Part shown: positions 10,458 to 25,400 of the stretch, in pieces | Layout: each line of letters starts with the position of its first letter | How positions within the stretch are numbered: the stretch's first letter is position 1 | From: Spirodela intermedia | Lineage: Eukaryota; Streptophyta; Magnoliopsida; Alismatales; Araceae | Length of the DNA: 64,000 nt | Assembly (NCBI GenBank): GCA_902729315.2 | Contig: LR746264.1 | Span: 3,202,878 to 3,266,877 of the forward strand | Reading direction: 5' to 3' | The notes under the pieces: generated by a model | Told to the model about the DNA's origin: nothing | Databases searched by the model: none | The model's input: the letters and a program-made list of their open reading frames with translations, nothing else | Position numbers and translations under genes: made by a program

Positions 10458-13400
10458 ATGGCGGAGGAGAGGGGACCCGAAGATGGGGGTGGAGGAGGAG
10501 GAGGCGATGGTGTCCTTCTGTATTACAAGTACGCGCCCGTGCCAGACATCGACGCCCTTGTACGGCTTTATGAATCCAACTGCCGCTCCCTCGGTCTTCT
10601 AGGCCGCGTCCGCGTCGGTCCTGATGGTGTTAACGTCACTGTACGCGATTCTCCGCTTTCGATCTGTTGGATGAGGGATGAGGGATCTGGAAATGCTCCT
10701 CCAGTGATTTTCGCTGTAACTCGTATGTGTAGGTCGGCGGGAAGTTATCGTCGTTAGATGAACACATCGCGACGATGAAATCGAACTGCTTATTTGATGG
10801 TACGGACTTCAAGCTCGCCTGCTGTGATGGCCCTGCCGACGACAGGATCTCCAGGGAGTGCGGGTTTACGTCCCTCTCCGTCCGAGTTGTCAAGGTTATC
10901 GCTCTCTCTGTCTCCACTCTCTCTTCCTTTCTTTCCTCATCTTTTCAACGTCATTCATAAAGTGAATTACTTCTCTCGATTATAGCGAGGCAATATTGTA
11001 TCCTCGTTTTTTCGTTTATCACCTGGAATCCGGTAGGGGCTACTTTTTGTAGGTGAATGCCTGCTATATAAGCATACATTGGGCGATGTATTTTTCGAGG
11101 TCGCAGATTGGATATGCAAGGGAGAATCACCATTTTGACCCACAAGTAGAAGAGTGAAGGGCAACACATTTCACTTGCCACACTTTTGTTACCGTGCAAA
11201 AGAACGCCTTTCCGCACAAGTTGCCTCCTAATCATGAAAGGAGTGTCTGTCACTTATTCTGTTCATCTTAATACCATTTCAATCAATAATGTCGTGCTAC
11301 GTGCTACGTCCTGACAAACATTTTGGGTCTTTGGTCTTATTGTGTAAATGCCACAATAATGGAATAGTCGTAATGGACCAATGTAGAGAGAAATTGTAGA
11401 AAATGTAGAATGGGTGGAAGAGAGCTGTAGTATATTTCGTTGTAGATCTCCTTAAGAACTACCACCAAAGAAGGTTGACCTTTGATCATATGCATCTGAT
11501 TCCTTCTTACTCTGTCTTTGTAGGTTAAGACATTCATATCATGCCATAGGTCTTCCATATTTCTGGAACACCCCAACGCCAATAATGTAGATGTATGTCG
11601 TCTACATTATTTTAGGTCTTGGAGCGTTAATCAATGTATGGCTCCACATATAGGCAATTGCTTTTGCTTTTTTTGATCTTTCCTAGAGATGGTTTAGGTA
11701 TTAAATCGATAATTGAATAAATCTTACAGCAGCAGAGCCCTAGTATTTGCCTAAACAAGATGGAATATGTCGTATCTGACAACCAAGACAACCTTAAAAC
11801 AAATATGGAAATCAGTGCTGATAGATATGAGGCCCAAAATATGGTCCTTTTTTCTATGTTCTCAAGAAAAAGATGAAGGAATTGACTGTGGTCAAAATTA
11901 GATGGTTTTTAATTAAGATATTTTTAATCTAAAGCCTTTTGGAGTGCTTGTGCCAAGTGTTGCCAAGACTTCTAGAGAAACTATTCGTAAAAGGATTGAA
12001 AATGCCAGTTCTGCTATGCACAGTTGAGGATTATTATGGGGAGGGCTCAGAACAACATGCTCAGGTGGCGCCTAATGCCTTCAGAAATTGTGAGAATATT
12101 AGAGCCATTGTGTTATTGACTAGGTCACCATCCACTTAACATTAAATGTGGGAGGAGGAAGATATGGTTCATGTGTTTTCTACATTGCTTCCGCTCACAG
12201 TATGCATAGTCAGTATCTATGGATGGGTTGTTAGTGGAACTGAGTGCTCAAAGGTTCTGTAAACTACAATGGTTAATTCCCCATGATACCCTTTGGGCTA
12301 TTAGGAACAAGTATGTTGATCATTAATCCGTTCATGACTGTGTTTTAGTTGATAGGGTTTTTCTTTTCGTTTCTTCCTCGGCGAAAGAGTGGGCAAGAAT
12401 TCTATGAAACCTGGAAGGGGTTGATTAACTGTTGAGAACTGTCTACACCATCCTGGGGTAGTCTCTTACTATTGTCATTAGGGTTGTTTTGAGAACTAAT
12501 TATAAAAATACTTCTGAATACCTTAACTATTCTTGATCCCTAAGGAATATGTTGTATCAATTCCAAATAAAGAACAAGGCTTAGTGTGGGCATCAGTTGA
12601 AGTCAAAGTAATTAGACCACCTGTGAATCTTTCTTTCTTACCATCCACAGGTTTTTGCTTGGCCTTAGGGTCCTCTTCTTTTCCGCTTATGTTATGTCAT
12701 TTTACAAAAACCAGGCAATGAAATGTGATTGTCACTTTCACTTTGTTTTTGTTTCTTTCTCACCATTTACTACCGGTTCCTTCCCTTCTGTTTTAACTTT
12801 TGTATACTTCTTGCCCTATAAAAGACCACGATATCAGGAAATTCCTTTCTATTCTTATGACATCAGTGAGCATTAGTAGCCAACTACCGTTGCCTAAAAT
12901 TTTTAGCACTTTTCATCAGAAGCAAGCTCTTTATGCTCAGAAACTAGTCTAGCTAGGTCTCAGCATAGCTAACCGGAGTTTGATATCAGGTTTTCAGTCA
13001 GCTGGAAGGTTATGCTGGATTCCATGTGGCTTTGCCATCCAGCTTGACCAGGTCTTACCTAGTCTCAGATTAATTCGAAAAGGGTTGATGACGGTTTAAG
13101 GAATCTTACTTCATTGTGCACTACAAATGGAATTGGTCAGAGATGGTTGAGTAGAGTCATTACAGTTCGATTCCAACCAGGTAACTGTCTCCCTGAAATA
13201 CAGTGCGTATTTTACCTATATGAAGGTGTATAATTAAGATGGGTGGAGTTTTTAAAAAAACAGCTATATTCATAGTGGAGTTGGAGTAATCACGAAATTC
13301 TTTTCTTCTGTGAGGTTTCTGACTATCTCAGCTGGTTAAATTTATCCTGACAGACAAAGGGAAAAAAATAATTTACGTTTCCATCATTTAGTGCGTTATT

Positions 13401-16400
13401 CTTCTCATTACTTTGATCAGCTCTGGTGTAGAAGCTTCTACAATATTGGGAAGAGATGTCATTTAGTGTGAACTCTTGGGATGTTTTGAAATGTCAGTGT
13501 CTGAGTGGGATTATTTGTCTTTATCTTTGATAAATCGAACAGGTTCAGAGGCAGAATGAGTAAGAAAGTGGAATAATAAGGTTCACTTTGAAATCCACGT
13601 TTCTTCTAATGAATGAAAGTAGGGGAACCGTGGATTCCATGATTTGATGAAAATATGAGGTGCAACTTTTGATCTGCATTTGATGGTTCTTCTTCTATGG
13701 CGACTGTTAAGAATCATGGAGTTTTCTCTCTCTGGCCCATGCCTGGCGCTCTTCTAACGCAGCTGTGATTCATCCATCTTCATGAAACTGCTAAAGGGGT
13801 GAAGCCTCAAAAAGGATATGAAAAATGAGGAAGAAAAGATAATCTAAGATCAAAGGAGACACAAATGGTCCGTGTAGAAGGGAATGACCTTTCGTTTTGC
13901 TTGTGATTGGGCTACCAAAAGAAATGCTCTCTCTGAAGTTGTCATCTTTATCTTTTGGCGTTTGCTTATGATACTCAATAATTCTAGTTACGTGACAATT
14001 CTGGGGAATCACATTTTTTTTGCCTTTGACTTGCTTGAAAGTTTGAAGTATGCTTGCCTTTTTTGACAATTCTCTCTGGACTCATTCCTTTTGGTATAAG
14101 TTATTTCTGTAGAGATATACTTTCTTAATTTTTCCAGCATCTTTCATTCTAGTTGTTCTAGCTTAGGATAATGGCGTATAATAACCAAGGTGACCCATTG
14201 CTTTCTTCTAAGAAAAAAAATTCCTTCATTGCCGATTGCATTGGAGGACATTTTACTTCATTTTAATACAATGTTGTGCTTACTTTACCACGCTTGTTAT
14301 CATAAAGTCTTATCTCATGGATATGTGTAAGCATTCATTTTTCAAATTCACGGAATGCTGGATAAATTTCTTGTCTCAACAGTTACTTCCCTTGTTTGGA
14401 TGTCTCATGGTCATATTTTCTTGTCTTCTGAGTCTGGAAAGAATTTATGCAGTTTTGGGCATGTAATGTGTTTTTGGAAATAATGCGTCTGCAAACAGTT
14501 CCTTAAGTTAATTTAAATTATTTGCATAGAAATTCATTGTTGTGAGAACTAGCGTTGCCTATTTTTTCTGTTTTGAATGATCTGGAATTTGCCATCCTCC
14601 ATATTACCTTGGTCAATCAACGGTGAGATGTTCCTTTTCTATGTTGTTACATTCTTAACATCCTCTTAGTGGTAGAAAATATAACCTTTAAACCAAGAAG
14701 TCATGCTTCTGCCTAAGGTTCTTGTGTGCAGTGGCTATTCAAAGAAGCATACCCTCATGATGCAGCGTTTGAGCAACTTTAATTGCAGTTCCAACTGAAA
14801 CATGCATTTATTGTTAATTTTTTCTTTCCCTCTATCCGGTGCTTTTTGTGACCTCTCCAATGATAAATGCGTTTTACTTTCATAAAAAATGGCAAAATTT
14901 ATCTTATCAAAACAACTGAGTGCTATTTTTATATGGGTAGTTTCTCCATGCATTTAAGGTGCATGATACACAGATGGTGGCCATCTGATAGTTCTTTGAT
15001 TATGGGAAAGTGGATATCCCATTCTTTATCATGCACTTTCTGATTTAATTATTTTGTTATGGTTTCTTCAGGAATTGGTTACTTTCATACCCCATCCTCT
15101 GTTGAAGTCACCAAGTATTTCAAATGCTGGGAAACATCTCTCTGCAGCTGAGTTTCACTCTGTTTTGCACAATTCTGGTTGGTGAGAAGGAACTGCGCGA
15201 ATTAACTATTCATTAATTATCACAGTACTCAGAATCGTAGAGCATTGTCAATGGGCATGATTTTGTGACTGTTGTTTGTGTTTCGCTTAATAAATGATGT
15301 TATCAGCAGGAGATGTCGATTCCAAGGGCTCAGTACAACACAAACAGCTTCTTCTGTTGGATGCAAGGAACTTGTATGAGACAAGGATTGGGATGTTCCA
15401 GTCACCCAATGCAGAGACACTGAATCCGGGAATTAGGCAGTATAGTGACTTACCTGCCTGGATTGATAAGCATTCTGAACGGTTGCGCAATAATCGTGTG
15501 CTAATGTAATTTACTTTTTCGATTCGGCATTCTCTTTATGATTGATTAAATCTTTTACAATCATTAGCTTTTGATAAATGCCGCCTTATAGGTACTGCAC
15601 TGGAGGTATCCGGTGTGAAATGGCATCAGCCTATCTCAGATCAAAAGGTGCTGGTTTTGACAATGTTTACCAGGTATTTATTGTAAATTATCAACATCGC
15701 CAATTAGTGTTTGTAAACTGAAGAATTAATCTTGTTTGAATATCGCATGGAGAACACTGCTGCCCATTTTGATTGGTTCGAAGAAATTCGTCATTATATA
15801 GTGTACTATGTTCGGTTGTATCATTCTGGTATTTGTTTTGTTATTAGTAGGAATCAAAAGAAATATAGGAAGTAGACTTATCTTCCTTGATTCTTTTGAG
15901 CATTTTATTATTTATAGTGTGCTGGACTTTTATTGTAATTTCATGTTATGGGTTAGATGGGTGAGAACGATGGTGGCAATTGTTGATAGTATAGTGGATT
16001 CAGTTAGATTTTTTTTCCTGGGTTATTGACATGAAAGTTGGGGCAGGCGTAAGCTATATACCTATAGCTATTGACATGAATGGTGGGTTATTGATGGATT
16101 CTAATCATCATCCAGGTGGAACTTTAGGAAAATAGAGAGGAGGCAAGATGCACAGGAACTCCAGATGAGGTGTTCTTGATGCTGATAATTTTTTCTCTCA
16201 ACCTGTTCCCCAGGTTAGATCGAGTATAAAACATTGGGCTTGATGCCAGGATAGGTAATCAAGTGCATGAGCTGGCCTAAATGAGTTGCTGGGTATAGCT
16301 ATACCTGTACCCTCTAGTGAAGTTACCAATGTAAAAAAAAATCGTGTCAACATTTACTTGTGTTATTTTCTGATAATGTAGCCATATAAAAATAGAAAAA

Positions 16401-19400
16401 ATGTATGTTTTTCTTGCAAACTTTATGAATGCTTTTACACCATTATGCAAACATAGATCTGGTGACTTGTCTTATTAAAACTCGTAATTGTGGTCCATTC
16501 TTAAAAAGTGTCACCTAGAAACTCCCTTACACGTCCGCCACCTGTGAAGCCCAATTAATCTTTTCTCACATTAGCTCATTTCTTGGCTTTTCACATTTAC
16601 TCATTTCTGATATGAGATTTAAGAACATTAAATCTGAGGAGCGCATGTATACATTGAAACATAGAATGTATACATTCTAATAGGACTGAACTCTGTACAC
16701 ATTTCGCATGTATACATCGTGAGAAGGTACCTGATCTGGATGAAGTTATCCATATTATTATGGAAGAGGAGAGTAGATTGAGTCTAATCAATACTGGGAA
16801 GATTGAGTCAACAGCCTTTGCGTCCAGAAATTAAGATTAAGGGAATCAATTAGAGAAAAAGGAGGGAAATCAAAACCCAATCACTGCATCACAGGGAAGA
16901 TACCAAAAGTGGGATAACAAAGAAAACCTTTGGTGTTCATATTGCAAAAAGAAGCATCATACAAGAGAAAATTGCTGGAAGTTACATGGACGACCACCTC
17001 AATAGGGGAGGGGATATGTGGTTACTTCTCAACCAGCAGAGACTATAGAAGGTCAATCTGCGACAAAGCAACCTCCCAATCCTAGTAATCAGCAGAAGGG
17101 TAATGAATTTGCAAAACTGAGGGCGGAAGTAGAGAAACTCAAGAATATGTTGAGCTCTACATCCTTGGTTCAGTCAGGTGAGAATAATTTTTTCTCAAAA
17201 TCTCATATGCATTCAACAGTTTTTCTAAATTGTCCAAAATACTTGACTCTGGCGCCACAGACCATATGACCTCAAATATGTGCAAATTTCTTGATTATAC
17301 GAAATGTGATGGGCAGAGGAAAGTTATTACTGGTGATGGTGAGATTCTACCAGTAGAAGCGATTGGGAACTTGAAAATAAATCATTTAGGCACTTTAAGA
17401 AATGTTTTACTTGTGCCTAAACTATAGGCTCATATGATTTACCGTAGAAACTTGTTAAAGATATTAATTGTCGTTTCATTCTTGAGGACGATGGATGTAC
17501 ATTGTGTGACAAGGTCTCAAGGCTGAAGATTGGACATGTTAAGGAAGGAGGAGGCTTGCTCTACTGGGAAGAGGATGATCGTGCGACGATGTCTGTACAG
17601 TAGTCACCTTGGAGTGGAGTCAGTGAACACAAAAATAATAGTATACTGTTACAATACTGTCGTGTTGGACATCCTTCCTTTGATCTCCTAAAAACACAGT
17701 TTCCTTCTATGTTTGAAGGTGTTGATATAAAACCTCTAGTGTGTGACTCTTGCCAATTGGTCAAACATAAATGTTTTTCATTTGGAATGCTGGTGAACAT
17801 AGTACAATCCCTTTATATTGTATACACAATGATATTTGGGGGACATCGCCTATGACTAGCTTGTCTGGATGCAGGTGGTTTATTTTATTTGTTGATGAAT
17901 GTACTAGATTTACTTGGGTTTACCTCCTAAAATCAAAATCAGATGCCACTTAAGTGGTGATTTTTTTTTGTGAAATGATCTATAATCAATTCGGAACTGT
18001 TGTCAAGAGGTTTAGATCAGATAATGATAGAGACTATTTCAATTCGGTTGTGTCCTCTTACTTTGATCAGAAAGGGATAATTCATGAGTCATCTTGTGTC
18101 AACACACCTCAACAAAATGGGGTTGCTGAGAGAAAAATTGGACACTTACTGAATACAGCTAGAGCTCTTTTGTTTCAACAAAAAGTTTTAAGGCAATATT
18201 GGGGGCGAAGCTGTCCTCACTAGTACTCATCTTATTAATAGGATCCCAGCAAAAAACACTAGAATATCAAAGTCCTATGGAATTGTTGAGTACATTCTAT
18301 CCTCATGTGAAACTAAAGACTCATCTTCGTCCAAGGGTATTTGGATATACTGTTTATATTCATGCTCAAAGCATAGTGGAAAACCTTGATCCACGATCTA
18401 TAAAGTGTATATTTGTTGGGTACTCAACTACACAAAAGGGTTATAAGTGCTATAATCCTGCTTCTAAAAAATTCTTCATCTCAGCTAGTGTGACTTTTAA
18501 TGAGTTGGAACCATATTATGGGGTGAAAAATCCACAAGAGTTAGAGAACTCGATTGCTGCCACTGAGTTATAGGACAAATGAATTCGTGATTCAGGAGAC
18601 TCATTCCTAGAATCAAATAAATACAAGTGTATAGGAGCCGACCTAGAGTGGAGACACAAAACACAGTTGAGATGAATGATTTACCTGCACTGTAGAAAGA
18701 ACCAACAGAAGAAACTAGTCCAAGTACAGGAGACACATCTCAAATTTATAATTCTGATCAAGAAGAGGATCATCAGTTCACTGAAGCCATTGATGAGGCG
18801 CAACTAGATTGGCTCATTGCTCTACGCAAAGGAAAGAGAAGTTGTATAAATAAACCACTCTATCCTATGGTCAACTACCTATCGAATGATAGGTTAACAC
18901 CATTGTTCAAGGTTTTTCTAATGAACTTGAAGACAATGATTATCCCTAAGACAGTAGAAGAGGCCATGTCACACAAAGAATGGAGTCATGCCATGGATGA
19001 AGAGATTGATGCTCTAGAGAAGAACTGTGCATGGAACTTAGTCCCTTCGCCTTCAGGAAAAAAGGTGGTTGGCTGCAAGTGGGTATATACTCTTAAGTAT
19101 TAAGCTGATGAAACATGTTAAAGATACAAGGGAAGGTTGATAGCTAAAGGCTATTCACAATCTTATGGAATTGATTATTTTGAGACGTTTGCTCTTGTTG
19201 CAAAGTTGAATGCCATCTGGATGTTTACAGCATTGGTAGTAAATCTAGGATAGGAAATGCATCAATTTGATGTGAAGTATGCATTTCTTCGCAGAAATTT
19301 GGAGGAAGAAGTAGATATGCATATACCTCCTGGTTACACATTTACCCATTGAAATAATGTTGTTTGCAGGTTGAAGAAATCGCTATATGGCTTAAAACAA

Positions 19401-22400
19401 TCACCCCGAGCCTGGTTTGGGAGATTCACTCAAGCTATGAAAGGATTTGAGTATATACAAAGCAATGGATATCACACTCTCTTCATTAAGCATGGTGACC
19501 GAAACAAGGTTACAGCCTTAATTGTGTATGTAGATGATATCATCATAACAGGAGATGATACTGAGGAGATTAAATGTCTGGCCAAAATCTATCTAGAGAA
19601 TTTGAGATCAAATCTGTAGGAAGGTTAAAATATTTCTTGGGAATTGAGGTTGTGTTCAAAAGGCGGTGTATTTCTTTCACAACATAAGTATATTCTTGAT
19701 TTACTTCAAGAGACTAGAAAATTAGAGTGTAAACCTGCTGACACTCCAATTGATCCCAACTTAAATTTGGGAGAAGGTAAAAACTCTGATCAGGTGGACA
19801 AAAGCTCATATCAACGGTTGACTGGGAGGTTGATATATCTAAATCATGCTGCCCGGATATAACATTTGCAGTGAATGTACTTAGTCAGCATATGAATGAT
19901 CTAAGGGAGATACACCTACATGCAGCATATTGAGTGTTGACATATCTAAAGACAACAACAGAATAGGACATTCTATTAAAAAAAAGGAGGGAATCAATCT
20001 GTTGAAATCTACACTGATGCTGATTATGCAGGATCTGTTATAGATCGCAGATCAACATCGGGCTATTGTACATTTGTTTGTGAAAATCTTGTGACCTGGA
20101 GAAGCAAAAAGCAAAAAATAGTTGCACGATCTAGTGCTGAATCAGAATTCAAGGCATTGGCCCAAGGGATATGTGAAGGCTTATGGCTTCGAGGTTTGCT
20201 GGACGAATTGAGAGTCAACCAATCAAATCATATTAAATTGTTTTGTGACAACAAGTCAGCAATATTTATTGCCCGAAATCCTGTACAACATGACATGACT
20301 AAACATATTGAAGTGGATCGACATTTTATCAAATAAAGAGTAGAAACAGGAGATGTAGATCTGATATATGTTGGGACATCAGAACAAGTTGTTGACATAT
20401 TCACAAAGGGCCTCACAAGACCAATATTTCAAAGGATGGTGTCCAAGTTGGGCATGGAAAACATCCATACCCAACCTGAGAGGGGGTGTTGAACTCTCTA
20501 GGATTGTTTTTCCTTTCTATTTGTTTCTTTTCACTGTGTTTTCGTCCTTCTCTGGCATTCCCTATGTTAAGTGGATCCATTAGACTGTTAACGGATCCAC
20601 TTAAAGACCAATGTAATGGGCCTGGCCCATTAACTCATGTAACCTGTACTTAAGCGGGAAACCAAGATAATTGATGTAAGATTTTGGGATTGCGGAAATT
20701 CTGCTCCAAGAAGTGGTGACTGATTCATCTTCCTGGAGGATCGTGAAGATCAAATCCTTCCATTCTCCAAGTTGCAAGAATCTCAATCAAGATCAATTCT
20801 CAACAAAATGCTCTCTTTTACCCTTCAGCATATGATGGGTGTTACTATCTCTATTTGTGGACTATTTCATCACACATGACCAGGAAGTTTACCATCATCA
20901 TCTTCCATATTTTCTGATACAGAATGATTGAATTCTTGGTAAAATGAAGGGGGTTATTGTAGGTGGTTGGTAGACATGATCTGTGTCTGCTGTCCTTGGC
21001 AAAAATCAGAGCAATTAAATTTTCTTTGTTCCTTTAACCTTTCCTTGTCTTGTATGCGTTGTATTCCCCCGAGGTGTCCATTGATTGACTCCGTTCTGTC
21101 ACAGTTATTTGGTGGAATCCAGCGGTATTTAGAGCAATTTCCAGATGGTGGATTCTTCAAGGGAAAGAATTTTGTTTTTGATTACAGGTGGATATTTTCT
21201 ACTCTGTTCTCTGTCTCCCAAACAGCTGTAACATATTGATCAGTATCGAAAGTCATAAATTCTTTTTTAGAGAGTTCATATTCACACATTGTAATCTTTT
21301 ATTTCCTATTATAATCACTTCATATCTTTACATGAATTGAGTCTGCCCGCTGGACGGCCAGCTCCTACGTGCCTGGTGTGTGATCTACGGGTCAGCCATG
21401 GAACAACTTAGCATAGTCCATTTGACCTATTGATATTAGAATACTGTCCACGTTTATATCTACAAAAGAAATGAGATAATGATATTAATATGTGATTTTT
21501 TTGTCTTTTGAATCTTGAACCCTATATTTCGTTGTATATCACTGACAACACAATAGTAGATTCCTAGGCGTTTGTTTTATGAAAGTTCATTTGGCAATTT
21601 CAATCAATCTTTGAACAAAGTGGTTGACGCAGATTTCTCTGTGAGACAAACATTGTTTTGGGTAATATAAAGCGTCGTGTTCGGGTAGGATATAGATTTG
21701 AGTGAAACTGTCATGACATGGGTATTTGGTTTGTGCATAAAGAAATTGATTTGTTGCTCTTTGAAATGCATCAGAGTTTCAGTTGGAAGCCAAGATGTGA
21801 CTGTTATGGGATCATGCCTACTGTGTGGTACTTCATTTGATGATTATTCATCTAGATGCCGATGCACCTATTGCAGGATGCTGGTTCTGGTGTGCAAGGA
21901 TTGCAAAGTATGTACTACCTAATTCTCTCTCACATCATTTTATAAAGTGATTCAATTAATTTTCCAGGTTTGAGTTTTATAGTTGGTTGAAATGAACCTA
22001 TTGTGGATAATAGACATGACATGAATTTATTATTTCGAAACCTAGTATGGAATTTTATTGTCTAAACAAGAGATTTTGACTTATTTCCTTTAAGAATATA
22101 TGTACAGTACCAACATGTCTTGTGACATTATCTTTTTTATGATTTTATTCATTGACTCTTACTTCTTTTTTTCCTTTGTTTTGACTTGCAATTGATTTTG
22201 GAAATGTTGTAATTTGGCTTTCTTCCATCCTTTAATTTCTTAAAAAGAAAACTACTATCTTTTGTCTATTATTTGATAGACATGCTGTACTTTGTTCAGA
22301 TATAGATCCTATACTTGATGCAAGTTGTTGGTAGTGAGACTTTTCTGATGGATGAAGGATGATAAAGCATACTAAATTGAAAAGATGGATTGAGTTAACA

Positions 22401-25400
22401 AACCCCCATTTGATGAGTCAAATATATTGAATGGACTGGTATATGATATTAACATAGTTGAAATGAGACAGATTTCTCAGAAGTGCTAGCCCATAGCCCA
22501 AGCAAGAACAAATTAGTTGTGTATGATGTTGAAGGTCAGACCTATGGTTACCTAAGTTATTAGGAGATGCATATTAAAAGGCTTTGATGGAGAGAATGGT
22601 GCAGTTGACTTAAGAAAATGAACAACTCTCGAACTAAGGAGATGACACTTAGAATGGACAATGAATAGAAGCATGCTCTAGTGAAATAACTAGTTAAATG
22701 CTCTAACTATGCTAGACAGTGAGTCAAAATATCTAAGTTCAAAAAACCTGAACTTCTTATAAAAGAAAAACCTTCTGATGTGTAGTGGCTTTTTCTTCCT
22801 TGATTTGTCTAGTTTTGCACTTATCTTACGCATGCATTCTTGAATCCTGAACTCTCTTATTTTTCATGCATATTCCTCTCCTTCCATTGCCAGTCGTTTT
22901 GTTCATGCATATTCTTGCCTTTGTTAAACTTCTTTTTTTAGGTCATTATTCACAGTTATTTCTTATTTGAAACTGGTAATTTATTTTGATTTTTTTTTCA
23001 TGTTTGTTCCTGCCCTCCGTTGTAAAACTAAACATTAGTCCATACCAGAATTTTTTTCTTCTGACTGTTCGTGTTTATCTTTCTTCCTTGAACCAGAAAA
23101 GTTCTTCAGTCTATGTTTGTGAGCTATGCCAGAGACATCGCAGTGAATGTGATCCAAGGCCATCGATGGGTGATGATGAATTGCTTTCAGAGCTCTCATC
23201 TGATTTATCAGGGCCTGAGCTCAATGCCGCGATTCTCTCTCTTCATGCTCCACACTTGGGCAATGGTAATCTTTATCCCACATGAAGAAGATCTAATTCA
23301 GTTGCAACATTAGAATACATTTTTTATGAATTCAATGCCCATATAATCTGTGAAATTAGAGTGTATTTACACGTTTACTTCAGTTAACATTTATGTTTTA
23401 GTAGTATTGGTTGTCAAGTTTGCATCAACTCTAGCTGGAAAAATGCAAAGAGGTTCACATGCATTAAAATGACTTTTTTTACCATAACAATGGAATATTT
23501 GTAACAATGCTTAAGCTTATTACGTGTTTCTGATAATATATCTTATAGAAGAAATAGAGCAACAGAAATGCGGTATGCAATTTTTTTTTGGTTTCAAAGC
23601 AAACTTGGACAATGGAGTGAACTCCACAACATTTCTATCTAGGCTTGGTTTGAAACAACCTTTGCGTTTTGAGGGGCGTATTGTGGCTAAAGAAACAATA
23701 GGTTTTTGAGCTGCGGTGCATTATTACTTTTGTCCAAAAAAATTATCATTTTTTATTGTACTACCCCTTGATAATGAAAGAAAATTTGACTGTGACTTAT
23801 TGAATAAAGGCATTGAAACCCAATCAAGTATCTGAAATGGAACTGATATCTGAGATAGAAATAGAAAAGACTCTGCCAAACATCCAATAAGGTCTTGGGT
23901 CCTCTTTAGCCTTCTTATTTCTATAACCTACTTTCAAGGTCGTTGAACCTCTAGTTCTAGGCTTCTCCTTCTGTGCACTCTAGGCTACTTTAGTCGCTCC
24001 CATTTGAATAAAGCTCACCCTTGAGTCTTCATTTCTTTCATGTTGAAAGTACTAGAAATACTCATGTTATTTGTTGAAAATCTTTCTTTATGTAAGTATA
24101 TTATAATTAGATCACCAACTTCCATTTTTTTTTTCTTTTCTGATCAACTAATTCCTCATAAAGGTTGCAATTTCTTGCAATATATTTCTTGACACTTTGT
24201 GGACTGTTTCAATATGATCTGTTATGTTGTTAACGACAATATTTGTTTGTCTATTTTGGTCAATTCAGTAAATCTAGACGAATCTTCACAGGAGAAAATA
24301 GTAAACAATAGAAAAACGAGATTAGTTAGTGGAGCAACTAATTATAGAATTACATGCAAATTTGATTCGAGTCAATACATAATCCCAATATCTTGGTATA
24401 TATCTCAAAATACATTGAATAAAAAATTTGAGAGTCTTATTTACTTCCTCAGTTTGGCCATCTATTTGAGGGTGACTAGTACTACTGAAATTTAAAATAG
24501 AATCAAACTTTTTCCATAGATTGCTCCAAAAGTGTGGCATAAATTTTGAGCTTGATCAGATGTGGTTAATTTTGGGACTCTATGCAAATGAACTACTTAA
24601 ATAATGAGTTGGTTACCAAGACAAGACCATTTTAAAATGTGTTATTTTATAGAATTAATCAACTACCACAAAAACAGATTGTGCTCTTCGTTGTCTTCAT
24701 GGTAGTTTTAAAATAAAAATATAGAGATATGTAAGCCTATGGTTGGTCAAGAATTGACAATAGAATGTACAAACCAGTGTTTTAACATTGTCCCTTGTTA
24801 GAAATTTGATATCTTCACACGGTCTTCTACATCTTTCTTTCACTAAGGCCAATAATAATGCTCTTCTACTAAAGCAGTTTTTATCACAGTTTAAATGTTT
24901 TCATAATCCTTCTCCATGCAATTCTCGAATTGACTTTTCATACAATAAGATTCTTGTAAAGAATAATTGATTCCCACAAAATAAGAAATTTTCATGTGTA
25001 TAAAATTATTTAGTCACCCATCTTGTACGCATCTAAACTTGAGAAAAACATTTATTGCCTTGGTATAGTTACTTTAGAAAGTCAAAAACTCTTTATTTCA
25101 ACATCAAGGTTGACCAAACAAACAATTTTTTTTGCTGCGTTCTGCAGCTTGATTCAACTTTTTTGACTTATGTTTGATAACAAACGTGAATTGGTGAATA
25201 AATGAAACTCATCTTGCATTGTTCACGCTAATTTTACTATTAATACACTTTTAATATTTGGTGATCAATGAACAAGATGAATTCTTGATGTATCTAATAA
25301 TGTTTCTTAGTATGCAAAGATCTAACTACAACATACAATTCTAATTTATAACTCATTCATTGTCTTCTAGAATCAATAAACTTTTCACTATAAAAAATAA

